Source of the DNA: Artemisia argyi
Taxonomy: Eukaryota; Streptophyta; Magnoliopsida; Asterales; Asteraceae
Direction of reading: 5' to 3'
Length of the DNA stretch: 64,000 bases
NCBI GenBank assembly: GCA_030686995.1
Contig: CM060696.1
Span: forward strand, 11,080,487 to 11,144,486
Shown piece by piece: positions 22,570 through 34,389 of the stretch. The translations under genes and the position numbers were made by a program. Below the pieces are notes generated by a model. That model had not been told where the DNA came from. It searched no databases and was given only the letters and a program-made list of their open reading frames with translations. How positions within the stretch are numbered: position 1 is the first letter of the stretch; each line of letters opens with the position of its first letter.

Positions 22570-22773
22570 GGGTCCGCTTGGTTTAAATCAAGGAATGCCA
22601 ATGGCAAAGATAATAGGAATACTAAGGAATGCAATGCCATTACTCTCATTTTGTTGAGTAATGGTTGATTACCCACTTTTGGCTAATGCTCCATTGCATT
22701 ACAGCAAACCAACCACCTTTAATCATTACCATTATCATTCCTTACCCCTTAATACATCTAACCAAGCACACCC
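22570..22773. mobile_element. Tourist-type MITE, TSD TTA (copy A only)
   Basis: TTA at 22567-22569 and 22774-22776; inverted ends GGGTCCGCTTGGTTTA and (reverse complement) GGGTGTGCTTGGTTAG; 204 bp. The corresponding copy-B sequence (about 50938-50952) lacks it. Confidence 0.8.
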
Positions 22774-23128
22774 TTATTATCTTCTTTTATGGGGTGGTTG
22801 ATGCTTGATATATACAACTTTGAGAATAACATTTGACTTTTTTTTGGTGGAAAATGCTTTAACTACACAATTTTTGTAGGGTAAGTAGTTAATAAAGGTT
22901 TTCGTTCTACTTTAATGTAAGCTCACACGCTATATAAATTTCAATTTGAATACATAATTGATTTAAATAAGCGAAGTGAACTATATATATCGTGTTTGTG
23001 CTTTTGATCAAGACTAAACCAATGGTAATATACAAGTAATCAGCTATTATTACACAACCAATCAAAATGTGATGCATTACTTATTAGTTCTATTTTTTCA
23101 CAACTGTATACATGGGTTTTATTCTTAA

Positions 23129-23479
23129 GGGCTAACACCAAATTAAAGCATCATACATGTCAAAAAAGCTCTTTTGAGTAATGAACTTTTTTTTTTTTTT
23201 TTTTTCATCATTGGTGTACTAAATTTGCATTTTATTGCCAAAAATACGTTCTTTGTATTTTTTTCCGACATTTTTATGACATTTTTGCCCCTGACTTTTT
23301 AATAACTTGAGGGGCAAAAACGTTCAAAGTACGTATTTCTAGCAATAAAATGCAAGTTTAGTACACAAATGAGGAAAAAAAAAATTCCCTACTCAAAAGA
23401 GCTTTTTTTGATAAGTACAATGCAGAATTCCTGACTATTGCATGGGAACAGGTTCATCTTCTTAATTTGGTATTACCCC
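23129..23479. mobile_element. MULE-type MITE 1, TSD TATTCTTAA
   Basis: A 9-bp duplication (23120-23128, 23480-23488) flanks a 351-bp foldback. Termini are GGGCTAACACCAAATTAA and, in reverse complement, GGGGTAATACCAAATTAA. The inner arms share CAAAAGAGCTTTTTT and AATAAAATGCAA blocks with long A/T runs. The same family is inserted at 25427-25721. The 9-bp duplication fits Mutator-like elements. Confidence 0.82.
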
Positions 23480-23612
23480 TATTCTTAACATATAAACTAA
23501 TGAAACTACTACGTTTATCGGACGGGTCATGAAGCTAGTTAGCTCTTAAATCATTATCTTAAAAAATAATTCAGCCACGTACCATATGGTAAGGTTAGCT
23601 TGGTGTTTTATA

Positions 23613-23881
23613 TGTAGGAGGATTACTACAAGCATGTTAATGATATTGATTCCAGAGCATAGGTATGCTCATCTAATTACATGGAACAAGATCTCATATG
23701 AGAGAACATGATGTATCAATGTAATAGTTCATAAAGATGCATGCTTGACAATAATTAAATAGATTTGATTTATTGTTAAACCTTGAGTGCACGGACCTTA
23801 TACATAGTACAATTGATAACATATGCTTGACAATAAGTGCACATTATAAGTTACTAAAGCTATAATTTGGCATGGCTTCAT
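23613..23881. other. Intergenic, no feature seen
   Basis: Unique AT-rich sequence downstream of the fusion pseudogene's stop codon. Homology to copy B ends at about 23612 because a copia element occupies the corresponding place there. I see no gene. Confidence 0.6.
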
Positions 23882-26278
23882 TCATGTATTAACCTTTGGC
23901 ACCATCCTTAACCTTTGGTGCCATCCTTCATTGACACTCTCTGGAGAAGGTTTGGTTTTCTTAAACGACGGGCGATTGAAGAGCAACTGCATAAAAAACA
24001 TCAAAGAAAACTTAAGTTGTGAACACACAGATGTATATGACATAGAGCATATTAGTTTACACCATTCTGATCATTAATGACAAGCAGAAATCCTAGACCC
24101 TTGAAGACCTATTTCATATGTTTATCTCATGAGCCAATTTCTTTATATCAATAGCGGACAGTTATACTCCTTTGCCTCATGGCCATTCCATTGATTTCAT
24201 ATATAGATATCGTGTTCCTTCTCTGTTAACAAAATTTCCAAGTATTCACCAATTCTATCACACAAGCTTTAGAGTAAAAATAAACATGAAATGGGCCGAT
24301 TCTCTCCCATTTTGCAAGCAATGACAATTTTCGCCCAAGAATATAATGGCCCTGATAAACAGGACACATGTTTTGTTAACTTTAAATCAAGAAAATAATC
24401 ATCGGATTATTATTATTATTATTATTATTTTTTTAATTTATTTATTTTTTGTTATTATTATTATTATTTTTTTCAACTGGATGAAGGTTTCACCAATTAG
24501 CCAATTACAAAGTAAGACATTCCAGCAATTCATAGTCTTAGCACGAATAAGGGTATGACAAAGTAAGACATTCATATCAATGTGTAAAAACATCATTACT
24601 TTAGATTATGTAAATTAGGTATGCAAAATGTGTTCCAAGTGATTTAATCAACGGTGATATACTTGTAGACATGATAGACTAACAATTATCAAGAAAAGAT
24701 TAAGAATTGAAAGAACATAGTGGCGTACCATGTTGTAGTTCAACACTTTAGTAAATTTTTTGGGAATGTTCCACTCATTAATTTCTTTACAAGCCTCCAC
24801 GAGATGGTACAACTTTGGTGCCAAGCTCAAATCAACGGCTATGATATCTTCTCCATTAACATAAGGTCCCCCCTAGGATGTTACAACTTACAAATTAGTC
24901 ATCATTTACATAAAACACTAACATTGTCTATTCACTCAATAGAACGATCATCTCTTGTTTACTAAGAATATATACACATAAAAAAGGGTATCTCAGAAAA
25001 ACATACATATTCTGAGAGGTGTTCTTCCAATGTCATAAACTCATCAAGTAATGCTTGCTGAGTATCATCATTCTTGTTCTTTAAAAATGCCAAAAGCTTT
25101 GGGAGAATCTTTAACCCCCTAAAATTTCATGTCACAACAGAAATGAAGAGGTCATGTGATATGGAATAATCAAAAACGACAATCAACAGCTACAAGAAAT
25201 GGTATTTGAATAAACACAAGACAACTACATAAGTTTTGTGCAAGTATTCCTTAAGTAAATATTTGACCCCCTAAAACCGCATTTAATTTGAATACACCTA
25301 AGTTCTACGTAAAAGATAGTCATCCTTGTCTTGTAAGCAATAATTAGTATTCATTTTCAGAATTGTGATGCCAAAAAATATGTCTTCAATAATGCACATT
25401 TGGAATTTGCTTATTAAAATTTAAAAGGGAAAATTCTTTTAAAACGTACTATACTTGTCCAAAAAATCACTTTTGAGTATCGAACATTTTTTTTCCTTAT
25501 TGGGTTACTAAAGTTTCATTTTTGGCCTCTTTTACGCACTTCGGGACGTTTTTGCACCTCAAATTTTTTGAAATCCAGGGGCAAAAATGTCATAAAAACG
25601 TCCCAAAGTGCGTAAAAGAGGCCAAAAATAAAAGTTTAGCACCACAATAACAAAAATTAAAAGTACATTACTCAAAAGTGATTTTTTTGACAAGTATGAT
25701 ACGTTTTGAAAGAATTTTCCCAATTTAAAACTACTTGCTATGTTTTTATAGCAAAGTTGAGGGTGTTCGGGATTGCTAATCTAAACTGTGTTTCTGCAAT
25801 TAAAATAAGAAATTGGTTATTTAAAATGGCTTATTGCTACAGTTTCGTTAAACAATCTCAAACACCCACAATTGGTAACATAGTTGTTGTATGCATACTT
25901 GTATAATTACATATTTGGTACATCTAAAGGCACACAAGGGGTTAATATAACATACAAATAGGCATAATAAGATGGAGTTTCAAGAGGGGGTTCCGGATAC
26001 TTCTTTTCAATCATCTCCACAATTACATCAGAATTGGAAACCCATTTCTCATCATCAAAGCGAATCAAAGGCAGCAACCCATCTGGGTTCGCTTCAGCAA
26101 ACCTATAGAAACACAAACAAGCACTCAACCTTCAAAAAATCATATAAAAACCGATCCTTTGGCAAATTTTATATATATAATTATCATCATTCAGGCTTGT
26201 TGTCCAAATCTATAAGATGAGTTCTGTAGGGAAGCTTCTTTTCCAGAAGAGTTAAAAGTACCCTTTGGCAAAATGGAC
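23882..26278 (-). pseudogene. DHAR part of the fusion (five 3' exons)
   Basis: Exons by GT/AG and phase: 26278-26188 (CPFCQRVLLTLLEKKLPYRT), 26102-25956 (FAEANPDGLLPLIRFDDEKW then VSNSDVIVEMIEKKYPEPPL), 25118-25007 (LKILPKLLAFLKNKN), 24872-24729 (GPYVNGEDIIAVDLSLAPKL then YHLVEAC) and 23986-23882 (LLFNRPSFKKTK...PKVNT, stop). The catalytic cysteine of the CPFC motif, the proline before the thioredoxin-fold turn (LLPLI), the SDVI glutathione-contact motif and the C-terminal PKVN end of DHARs are all present. Exon borders follow the usual DHAR layout. The donor after 26188 reads ATGATAAT, so this intron would not splice normally. A MULE MITE sits in the intron at 25427-25721 and (ATT)n in the last intron. 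Confidence 0.88.
25427..25721. mobile_element. MULE-type MITE 2 in a DHAR intron, TSD AATTTAAAA
   Basis: The 9-bp repeat AATTTAAAA (25418-25426, 25722-25730) flanks a 295-bp foldback whose ends are GGGAAAATTCTTT in both arms. Inner arms pair over TTTTGGCCTCTTTTACGCAC. It shares arm sequence (ACTTTTGAGTA, TTTGACAAGTA) with the element at 23129-23479. It lies wholly within the intron between the 25956-26102 and 25007-25118 exons. Confidence 0.88.
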
Positions 26279-26365
26279 CTAAAAATGCAGAAAATAATGT
26301 TAGAGATTAATTGATAAAAATAAAAATCCTTAAGAAATGTGTGAAATAATAATAACAATAATTAC

Positions 26366-26493
26366 AGTCTGTATTAGCATCTTCAGCATGACTAGGAGGA
26401 GCTTTCACATAGATCTCAATTGTCATTTCCTTCTGCGCAGAAAGTGGTGCTGAACTGCTTCCCCCTCTAACACGTGGGATGATGATTTTAGAC
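26366..26493 (-). other. Junction exon joining vWA and DHAR
   Basis: This 128-bp exon (acceptor CAG before 26493, donor GTAATT after 26366) encodes SKIIIPRVRGG, corresponding to the STPIFTG strand that ends the RPN10 vWA domain, then SSSAPLSAQKE, then MTIEIYVKAPPSHAEDANTD, corresponding to the first strand of DHAR (MxxEICVKA). The incoming phase matches the vWA exon (AG|G) and the outgoing phase makes the first cysteine of CPFC (T|GT). Because both parents meet inside one exon, read-through of two neighbouring genes does not explain it. Confidence 0.78.
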
Positions 26494-26584
26494 CTGATAG
26501 AAGAAGTTTACAAGATATATGATAAGCCAATATTAAAGAGAAAATCTGTAGAGTTCAATTAAGCAAACAATATATTAATTAAAC

Positions 26585-27226
26585 CTGGATAGGGCCCCAG
26601 GGACAGAAGATTCAGGTGGAACATGGCAAATGTTGCAGTTGCCATCCTTATCTGCAGAACGAATCAGGGCTTCAAAAAGATCCCTCTTATCCATGTACGG
26701 GTCACCAAAGCTGATGACATCACAAGCTACATTATTGTCCTTCATCCCTCTTCCTTACTCCTCTCCATGATACACTCGATCATATACAGCACTGAAAGAG
26801 ATATAAATTTAAGATTGAAAAGCTGCATATATTAGTAACACTAATATAAGCAATCATACATACCCTCCAGCAAAAAAGACAATCCTTTTTTGCATATCTG
26901 TATCTAAGCTACCAAACCAATAAGAATAAGCAAAAGTGGCCGCTTTACATAACCGCAGTCGTCCGCCAATTCTTGCACCTGAGTAACAATAATAAACATG
27001 ATCATCATAAATACAAGTATATATAGCTAGTGAATTATTAAAGTGAAGAAGCTGACAATCAATGGCCGCCATGATGTCTCCAATCCTTCTGATAGGGAAA
27101 ATAATATAACGAAAATTATTATCAGCCATTCCACTTAAATTAAGAAAAGAAAAGTCAATAAATAAAAAGCAAAAAGCAACAATAATTAAGCTAAAATTAA
27201 ATTACCTCAAATTTTTTGGTACAATA
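26585..27226 (-). pseudogene. RPN10-like vWA exons left of the copia insertion
   Basis: Pieces, minus strand: the rest of exon 2 (27226-27206, CTKKFE); 27133-27057 (GMADNNFRYIIFPIRRIGDI then MAAID); 26978-26864 (ARIGGRLRLCKAATF then DTDMQKRIVFFAGG); 26791-26585 (AVYDRVYHGEE, TAA stop, then MKDNNVACDVISFGD and NICHVPPESSVPGALSR). IGG, QKRIV-F-AG, KxNNVAxDxxxFG, HVPP and ALS line up with the plant RPN10 vWA domain. The match is diverged overall, and the usual regular spacing is kept. The TAA replaces a residue in the lysine-rich helix before KNNVA. Confidence 0.72.
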
Positions 27227-27962
27227 TGTTAAAAGTTACGTATAAATATTAATAAGTAAATGACTAGTATCGAACCTGAAACCTCGAGATTGCACACATT
27301 ACAAACGAGAATAAAGTATAATAAATATATATATGTTATATGTATCGTATATATATATTTATATAAACACTTGAAGGACTTAATGATCGTTAAATGTTAA
27401 ATGTAAGTACTAACTATCATTAGTAACGAAAGAAAAGGACTAGAATGTAATTTAGGAGACAAGAAGGATCCGGAATCCCCTTGTGGGAGGGATGGCCGGT
27501 CGACCCAATCCATATGGGTCGATCCATGCCTTGCTTGGTCTCCAAGAAATCATCTAGTATAAATACAAGGCCAAGGGTTAGACTTTCACATCTTTTGTGC
27601 ACACACACAAAACCCTAAAGCTTTTCTTTTCTTTCTTTCTTTCTTGGCCGATCGGCACACAACCCACAAGGGTTTTGGGTCGATTTTTTCTAAAGCAAAA
27701 CAAGTGTTTTAGTTTACTTGCATAAACCTTTATTCGTTGGTAGTTTGTGTGTACAAGAACGAGGTAATTACTCACTATAGTAATTATCAAGAGATCGATA
27801 AACAAAACGGTAAGGGGTTTATCATTGATCTATTTTACACAAGTTCAAGGTTTATTGAAGTGCATCGGGTACGTTACTATTTATGTTTTAGTTAATCTTT
27901 ATATGTATTATACTTGATCCTAGCTTCCGCACAATGTGTTTATTGATTGTCAAAGTCTAACA
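27227..27962 (+). repeat. 5' LTR of copia 2
   Basis: TATAAATA at 27558-27565 is the likely promoter, about 330 bp from the LTR start. It ends TCTAACA. It is related at lower identity to the LTR at 54344-55102, sharing the GGGATTGCACAC block. Confidence 0.95.
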
Positions 27963-29599
27963 GTGGCATCACGAGACATGTATAACATGAAATTGATTAC
28001 TAAAATGTAATAAAAATCGGATCTTTAATTGTTTTAGATACATGTTTTTGATCTAGGGTTTTCATTAATTTTTTTTTAATAAAATTTAAACCCTAACCCT
28101 AATTTAAGGGGGGGGGGGTCGATTTCCACATAAAAACCCTAATTAGGGTTTGTGGTTTAACTTGATTAATTTGTAATCACTAGAAACCCTAGGTCTTTAA
28201 CCGGTTATGTGAACGTACTTGTGACCTATGTGCTAAGTGTTAGGTTTAATCCATGACGAAACATGCATGTTAGTCATGGATCTTGTTGTTTGATTTATAT
28301 GTCACATGTGTTAGATAGATATAAAATTGGGGAAGACTCCAATACATATATATTAAAATCAATTTATATGCTATGTGGTGTGTATATTAACTTTGGCCTA
28401 CGCAATTGATTCGTCAATGTATGTGGCTCTCCTCCATTAAGAGGAGAAGGCCTTAGTTGATTACATGCATTATTATACCTAGAATTGATTTAATTAGGAT
28501 TTTTTAACAAGGCTTGCATGTGGCTAATTGTTTCACGTTATTATTATTAGTTGTTTATTTTTCTTTAAATTACTTGTCTTTTCATTGTTTCTTAATTGTT
28601 GGACTAGTTGTAAGCAATAAAAAGGGTGATTTTCATAAAAGAAAATAATATGGACTAATAATGGTGAAACCCTAAGTGATAAAGATTGAATCTTGCGGAG
28701 TCTTAGATGCCAACAACGGTTCGCTTCGCACGGTAATTTGCTCCAAGGCGAGACTAGCAAGATTCATACTTTATTGTATGATTTTGAGATTGAATCCATA
28801 AACTTTTGGTTGATTGATGTTTTGTACAAATATGCTTTTAAAATTAAATCTTTTAAGACGATATTCATAACCGTGATTTGAAGGCTTAGAAAAGAGCCTT
28901 AGAGTCTGCCTTGGTTATCACAATCTTGAATATGTCTTAAACGAATTACTTTTAAAATCATAATTGTAGAAAGTCATCTTAGGGTTTTTTAAACCCCAAG
29001 TAAAACTTTGTGTATTAATTTCACGAATTGGTAATAAAAAGGTTTTGAAAACTTATGCTATAAAGATGAGTGCATGCATCTTTATACATATTTTGATTTA
29101 CGTATCAAAATTGAATACCCTTATAATTTAAGTTACATGCCATCTATCTATAAGGAACACTTTGGAATTTTAATTTAGTAAACGTGAGACCTAGGCTAAA
29201 TTACTATAACAAGGTAAGATTCTTTTAGCGTGTGAGACCATAATTGTAATTTTACAGTTTCTAAGGTAGACGACTTAATTAAGTTGTGGGTGAAACCTAG
29301 AACTTAAGGCATGAGATGGGATGAAACATGCTTACAAGGTAAATTGATGAATCAATTTGATGTAAATCCCATAATGATCTAGGAATTGGAAATCTTGTTT
29401 GCCAATTATTGTTCGACAGATTATCATCTTTTGTACTTTCACCACTAGCAGATCAACTGATGTGGTGGAACTATGTAAAGTTGGATCCTAGGTTTTCAAG
29501 AAAATTTTGGTGGTTATATGAATATAGCCTATGGGTATTTTATTTTCTTGAAGATATTAATTATCGAAAATACTAATGTTTGAACTTTTATCTGTAGAT
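27963..29599 (+). other. Copia 2 primer-binding site and long leader
   Basis: TGGCATCACGAGA at 27964-27976 resembles the initiator-Met primer site with mismatches. A leader of about 1.6 kb follows, without sustained ORFs. It includes a G run (about 28109-28118) and the block AGCAGATCAACTGATGTGGT (29448-29467), which recurs twice in the related copia 3 leader (about 56276 and 56506). Confidence 0.7.
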
Positions 29600-30370
29600 A
29601 TGGCTCAACCCGATAACCCATCTGTGATTTCTGCTTTCAAGAGTCATCTTGAGAGAGAAAAATTGACTGGAAAGAATTTCAATGATTGGCACCGTTCGCT
29701 TAGAATTGTCTTGAGGGCGGCCGGTAAGCTCAATTTCTTGACCGATGAATGTCCTGCTGAGCCTGCTGGTACTGAACCAGAAGCAGTTAAGGCGGCATGG
29801 AGGGAGAAACATGCTAAGTTTAATGAGGTTGCTTGTTTAATGCTCACTAGCATGAGTGCTCAATTACAAAAGAAGTTTGAGTACTTTTTCCCAAAAGATA
29901 TGCTTGAAGTACTTCAGCAGTCTTATGAGAAACCTCCCGCAGTTGAATTGTATGATGAACTTGACAAGCTACACAATTGCAAGCATGGTGATGGTAAACC
30001 AGTTGAAGATTATGTGACTGAGATGAAGGAATCTTTTGATCAGCTTCACAGAATTGGATTTGGTTACCCTGAGAATGTGCAAGTGCACTTGATCAACAGG
30101 GCCCTTAACAAGGACTTTGCTGGTTTTGTGCAGAATTTCAACATGCACTGCTCGGGGAAGACAGTCTCAGAATTACTCGCACTGCTTGTTGATTATGAGA
30201 AAAGTCTACCAGCCAAGGTCAAGGCCCCTACCCCGCAAGTGTTGGCAATTCATGGGGGGAGAATCCAGAAGAAATCGCATGTGAATAAAGGCAAGGGGAA
30301 AGGTGATAAAGGCAAGCAGGTCATGGCCTATCAACCTCAACCTAAGGTGAAGAAGCATCAGCCTAAGTAG
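29600..30370 (+). pseudogene. Copia 2 gag, ended by in-frame TAG
   Basis: The likely start is ATG 29600 (MAQPDNPSVISAF), with an upstream in-frame ATG at 29576. The frame carries the copia gag domain (LTGKNFNDWHRSLRIVLRAA), a conserved middle region (AELYDELDKLHNCKHG pattern) and a basic tail. TAG at 30368-30370 interrupts the frame shortly before the zinc knuckle (CHHCHEKGHWKRNC), which continues in the same frame downstream. The related element at 56658 has lysine/glutamine-rich sequence here, so a point nonsense change is likely. The context AACAAG after the stop does not look like a known leaky stop. Confidence 0.88.
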
Positions 30371-31672
30371 AACAAGGTGGATCCGCCAATCAAGAAGGAT
30401 CAGGCTTGTCATCATTGTCATGAAAAGGGCCATTGGAAGCGCAATTGCCCTCTCTACATTCATGACTTGCGACTCAAGAAGCAGGGGAATGAAACTGGTA
30501 ACCTCAGTTTATCAGGTGCATTCTTTATGATTGAATTATTCACTCTTACTCCTAAATTGAATTCATGGGTATATGATACGGGATGTGGCATTCATATTTG
30601 CAATACCTTGCAGGGGTTTAGAGTTGAGAGAAAGCTGGCATATGGACAACAATTCTTGCACATTGGTAACGGAGATCATATAAGAGTTGAAGCTATAGGA
30701 GTTTATGATTTAGTGTTGCCTTCGGGCCTAGTACTATCTTTAAATAATTGTCATTATGCACCGTCAATTGTTAGAGGTGTAATTTTATTTTCATGTTTGT
30801 TGAACCTTGGTTTTCATCATACTGTTTCTAGCAACGGAATTTCGGTTTCTTTAAATGGTGTTTTTTATTTTAATGCTATTGCTGTGAATGGTGTGTTTGA
30901 AATTGATATGAATGATAATGATAATGCTTTTGTTAAAAATAATTCTATGTATAGCATCAATAATAAGAGAATCAAGAAAGGTCTGGATTCGTCTTATCTT
31001 TGGCATTATCGACTTGCTCACATTGGCAAAGATCGCATGAAAAAGCTGCAACATGATGGGTTTTTAGAAAAGATCAATGATGAATCATTTGATAAGTGCG
31101 AATCTTGCATTGCTGGGAAGATGACAAAGAAGCCCTTCAAAAATAGGATTGAAAGGGCTAATGATCTACTTGGTCTCATTCACACAGATGTGTGTGGACC
31201 ACTTAGACATGTGTCAAGGAGGGGTGCTAGCTACTTCTTAACATTTACGGATGATTACAGCCGCCGTTATGGTTATGTTTATTTACTTAAACATAAACAT
31301 GAGGTGTTTGAAACATTCAAAGTGTTTAAAGCAGAAGTAGAGTTGCAACTAGGAAAGAAGATTAAAGCTCTTCGATCCGATAGAGGTGGTGAATACCTGA
31401 GTCAGGAGTTCATAGATTACTTAGCAAAGGAGGGAATTGTCCAGCACCTTACTTCTCCATATACTCCACAACAAAATGGTGTATCTGAGAGAAGGAATCG
31501 TACATTGCAAGACATGATACGATCTATGTTTAATCTAACAACTCTTCCTTACTCGTTTTGCGATTATGCCTTAGAATCTGCAGTTCACATTCTTAATATG
31601 GTTCCAACAAAGAAGGTTGATAAGACTCCATATGAGGTATGGACTGGAAAAGCTCCTAACAAAGATCTGTGA
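30371..31672 (+). pseudogene. Copia 2 zinc knuckle, protease, integrase (frame continued after TAG)
   Basis: In the same frame as gag: the CCHC knuckle, then the protease motif WVYDTGCGIHICN, the integrase zinc region (HYRLAHIGKDR...CESCIAGK) and catalytic residues in HTDVCGP, LRSDRGGEYL and NGVSERRNR, all present. The frame stops at 31672 (KAPNKDL) where about 30 codons of the integrase C-terminal region are missing compared with typical copia integrases, and the frame shifts. Confidence 0.88.
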
Positions 31673-32283
31673 AGTGCATCTTCGTAGGATACCCTAAGGA
31701 AACTATGGGTTACTACTTTTATTACCCAACTGAAAACAAAGTTTTTGTTGCAAGGTATGGAGACTTCTTAGAAAAGGAGCTCATATCTCAAGAATTCAGT
31801 GGGAGAGTATATGATCTGGAAGACGATCATGAAGATGTAGCACCTTCTGAAAACACTAGCCAACTTCCTGTGGAACCTGAAAGTTTAGGTCTTCTACCTG
31901 AAGTTGAAGTGGTTCCCGTTCGTAGGTCATCTAGACCTGTGAAGGCTCCTACACGTCTATGTCTTAACATGGAGTGTGATGACAACTTGTTAGGGGATCT
32001 TGATGAACCTACAAGTTATAAAGCTGCCATGAATAGTCCTAAAAAGGAAAAATGGCAGGGAGCTATGAATGGGGAAATGCAATCCATGAAAGATAATGAA
32101 GTCTGGGAAGAAGTAGACCTACCTCCGGGTGCCAAGTTAGTTGGGAGTAAATGGCTCTACAAGAAAAAGACTGATATGGATGGCATTGTACACACCTATA
32201 AGGCCCGTTTGGTAGCTAAAGGCTATACTCAAACTTTTGGTGTTGACTATGAGGAGACATTTTCTCCTATAGCTGACATATAA
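31673..32283 (+). pseudogene. Copia 2 integrase tail to reverse transcriptase N-part
   Basis: The new frame begins KCIFVGYPKETMGYYFYYP, the GKGY-type region between integrase and RT, then passes a variable linker to RT motifs VGSKWLYKKKTDMDG and ARLVAKGYTQTFGVDYEE. It ends at TAA 32281-32283 after FSPIADI, where two extra bases (TA) break the frame. Codons resume in the third frame at 32283. Confidence 0.88.
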
Positions 32284-33593
32284 GGGCAATTAGGATTCTT
32301 ATAGCCATAGCCGCTTACTATGACTATGAGATTTGGCAAATGGATGTCAAAACTGCCTTCTTAAATGGTCGCCTAGATGAAGACATCTATATGGCGCAGC
32401 CTGAGGGGTTTGTGAATCCAGAATTCCCAAATCGTGTATGCAAGCTTAAAAGATCCATTTATGGATTGAAGCAAGAATCACGACAGTGGAATAAGAGATT
32501 TGATAGTGAAATTAAGAAGTATGGATTCACTCAAAATCTTGATGAGCCATGTGTATATCACAAAGCTAGTGGGAGTAATGTAATTTTCCTTATATTATAT
32601 GTCGATGACATATTGATCATGGGGAACGACATTCCAAGTTTGCAAAAGGTTAAGGCATATCTTGGAAGTTGTTTTTCTATGAAAGATTTAGGGGAAGCTG
32701 CATTTATTCTGGGAATCAAGATATATAGAGATAGATCTCAGCGATTAATTGGATTAAGCCAAAGTGCTTACATCGATAAAATATTGAAGAGATTCAATAT
32801 GCAAAATTCCAAGAAAGTATATTTGCTGATGCAAGAACAACATGGCTTGAGCGAAAAAGTTTGTGCTTCAACACCTGAAGAGGTGCAACGCATGAAGAGA
32901 GTCCCTTATGCTTCGGCTGTGGGATCTATTATGTATGCGGTGAAAAGCACAAGGCCTGATGTGGCGTTTGCTCAGAACTTAACTAGTCGATATCAGCAGA
33001 ATCCAGGTGAAAAACACTGGACTGCTGTTAAGAATATTCTTAAGTACCTTAGGACTACTAAAGAGATGTTCTTCGTTTATGGGGGTACTCCATCTGCAGA
33101 ACTTGATGTTACAGGTTACTGCGATGCTTCTTGGAAAAGTGATAAAGATGATACGAAGTCTCAGACGGGATATGTCTTTGTCATTAATGGAGGAGCTGTG
33201 GATTGGAGGAGCAGAAAGCAGAGTGTACTAGCGATGTCTGCTACAGAAAGTGAGTATATAGCTGCTTCAGAAGCTGTTTGGATTAGGAAGTTCGTTTCAG
33301 GGCTTGGGGTTATGCCTTCGATTCAACGACCTATAAAAATGTATTGTGACAACTCAGCTGCAATTACATTTGCCAATGAACCTGGAATCATGAAAGGCAC
33401 CAGACATTTCCCGATTAAGCATCACTATGTTCGAGAACAAGTCGAAATAGGTGAAATCGAAATGCTCAAAGTTCACACAGATGAAAACTTAGCTGATCAA
33501 TTTACGAAGCCTTTACCTGGCACCAAGCTTTACAAGCATGCTGAAGGAATAGGACTTAAATTAGCTGAAAGTTTCATGCCCATTTGTGATTAG
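32283..33593 (+). pseudogene. Copia 2 reverse transcriptase core and RNase H
   Basis: It contains [35 protein letters not shown], the catalytic LILYVDDILIMGND, the RNase H motifs CDASWK, SATESEYIAASE, YCDNSAA and the terminal NLADQFTKPL. A few residues usual before VWIRKF look missing. The catalytic aspartates of RT (YVDD) are intact but the upstream breaks prevent a complete polyprotein. Confidence 0.9.
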
Positions 33594-34389
33594 TATTTGG
33601 ATAAGGGATGTAATGTACAATTATAATTTTAATGAAATAAAGTATTGTTTATGTTTCTTTATTCATTGTCTTAATAATATATCCTATATTTGCATGTTTA
33701 AGATCCATGAATAAGTTATTATTCTAACTTGTCCGTTGTCAATTAATGATATGGGAATATCATTAAACTAAGACAATTTTGAGTATTGGTTTAGGATATA
33801 CTTGAAAGTATATTGATGCGTAGTCATACTAATTTCACATGATATTCCATGAATTGAGTATTGGACTTATCCCAATAATATGATTTAAAATTTATTGTGA
33901 GAATCGTATTTAAAGTTATCCTCAGACTTGAGATACCAGATAAGTGTCATGGATGTAGTGCATTTTTGTGGAACAATCTACCGCTTACCGTAATTGGAAG
34001 TCATAAGGGTTGTTTTCAGAAGTGTTGCGAAATTCATAGGTTATTCTTGTAGTCAAGAGAGAATTTGCTCCTTCTGATTTGTTCAGAAGTTTAATACTGC
34101 TGGGCCCCTCGTAGGGTTGACAAAATGTTTGCGTGGCCACGCCCAAAGTCTATCTGAAATACGTTCAGATGTTTTGGTAATTTTGTTCAATCATAAAGAA
34201 ACGAGAAACAGAATTTAATAAAGAACCTCACATCTTTATTAATGTAGTATTAGAAGTGAAAGGATAATTATAATGATGAATCATTAAAGGTTTTCCAGGA
34301 AACCTAGCTCGGGTCGAACTAGGGGCATTGGAGTGTTGCAAGACGCCAACCAATGTCATTTTACTTTTAATAGATATACGAGTGGGAGC
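33594..34389 (+). other. Copia 2 3' untranslated region and polypurine tract
   Basis: About 800 bp without coding potential. The purine-rich GAGTGGGAGC at 34380-34389 abuts the 3' LTR. It contains a TTTCCAGGAAACC palindrome (34292-34304) and otherwise nothing I recognise. Confidence 0.8.

Noticed and set aside
25972..26220. Plus-strand open frame over the DHAR exons
   Set aside because: Antisense shadow of the minus-strand DHAR exon 25956-26102.
30368..30370. Programmed readthrough stop between gag and pol in copia 2
   Set aside because: Stop lies before the zinc knuckle, the following AACAAG is not a known readthrough context, and the element has other breaks.
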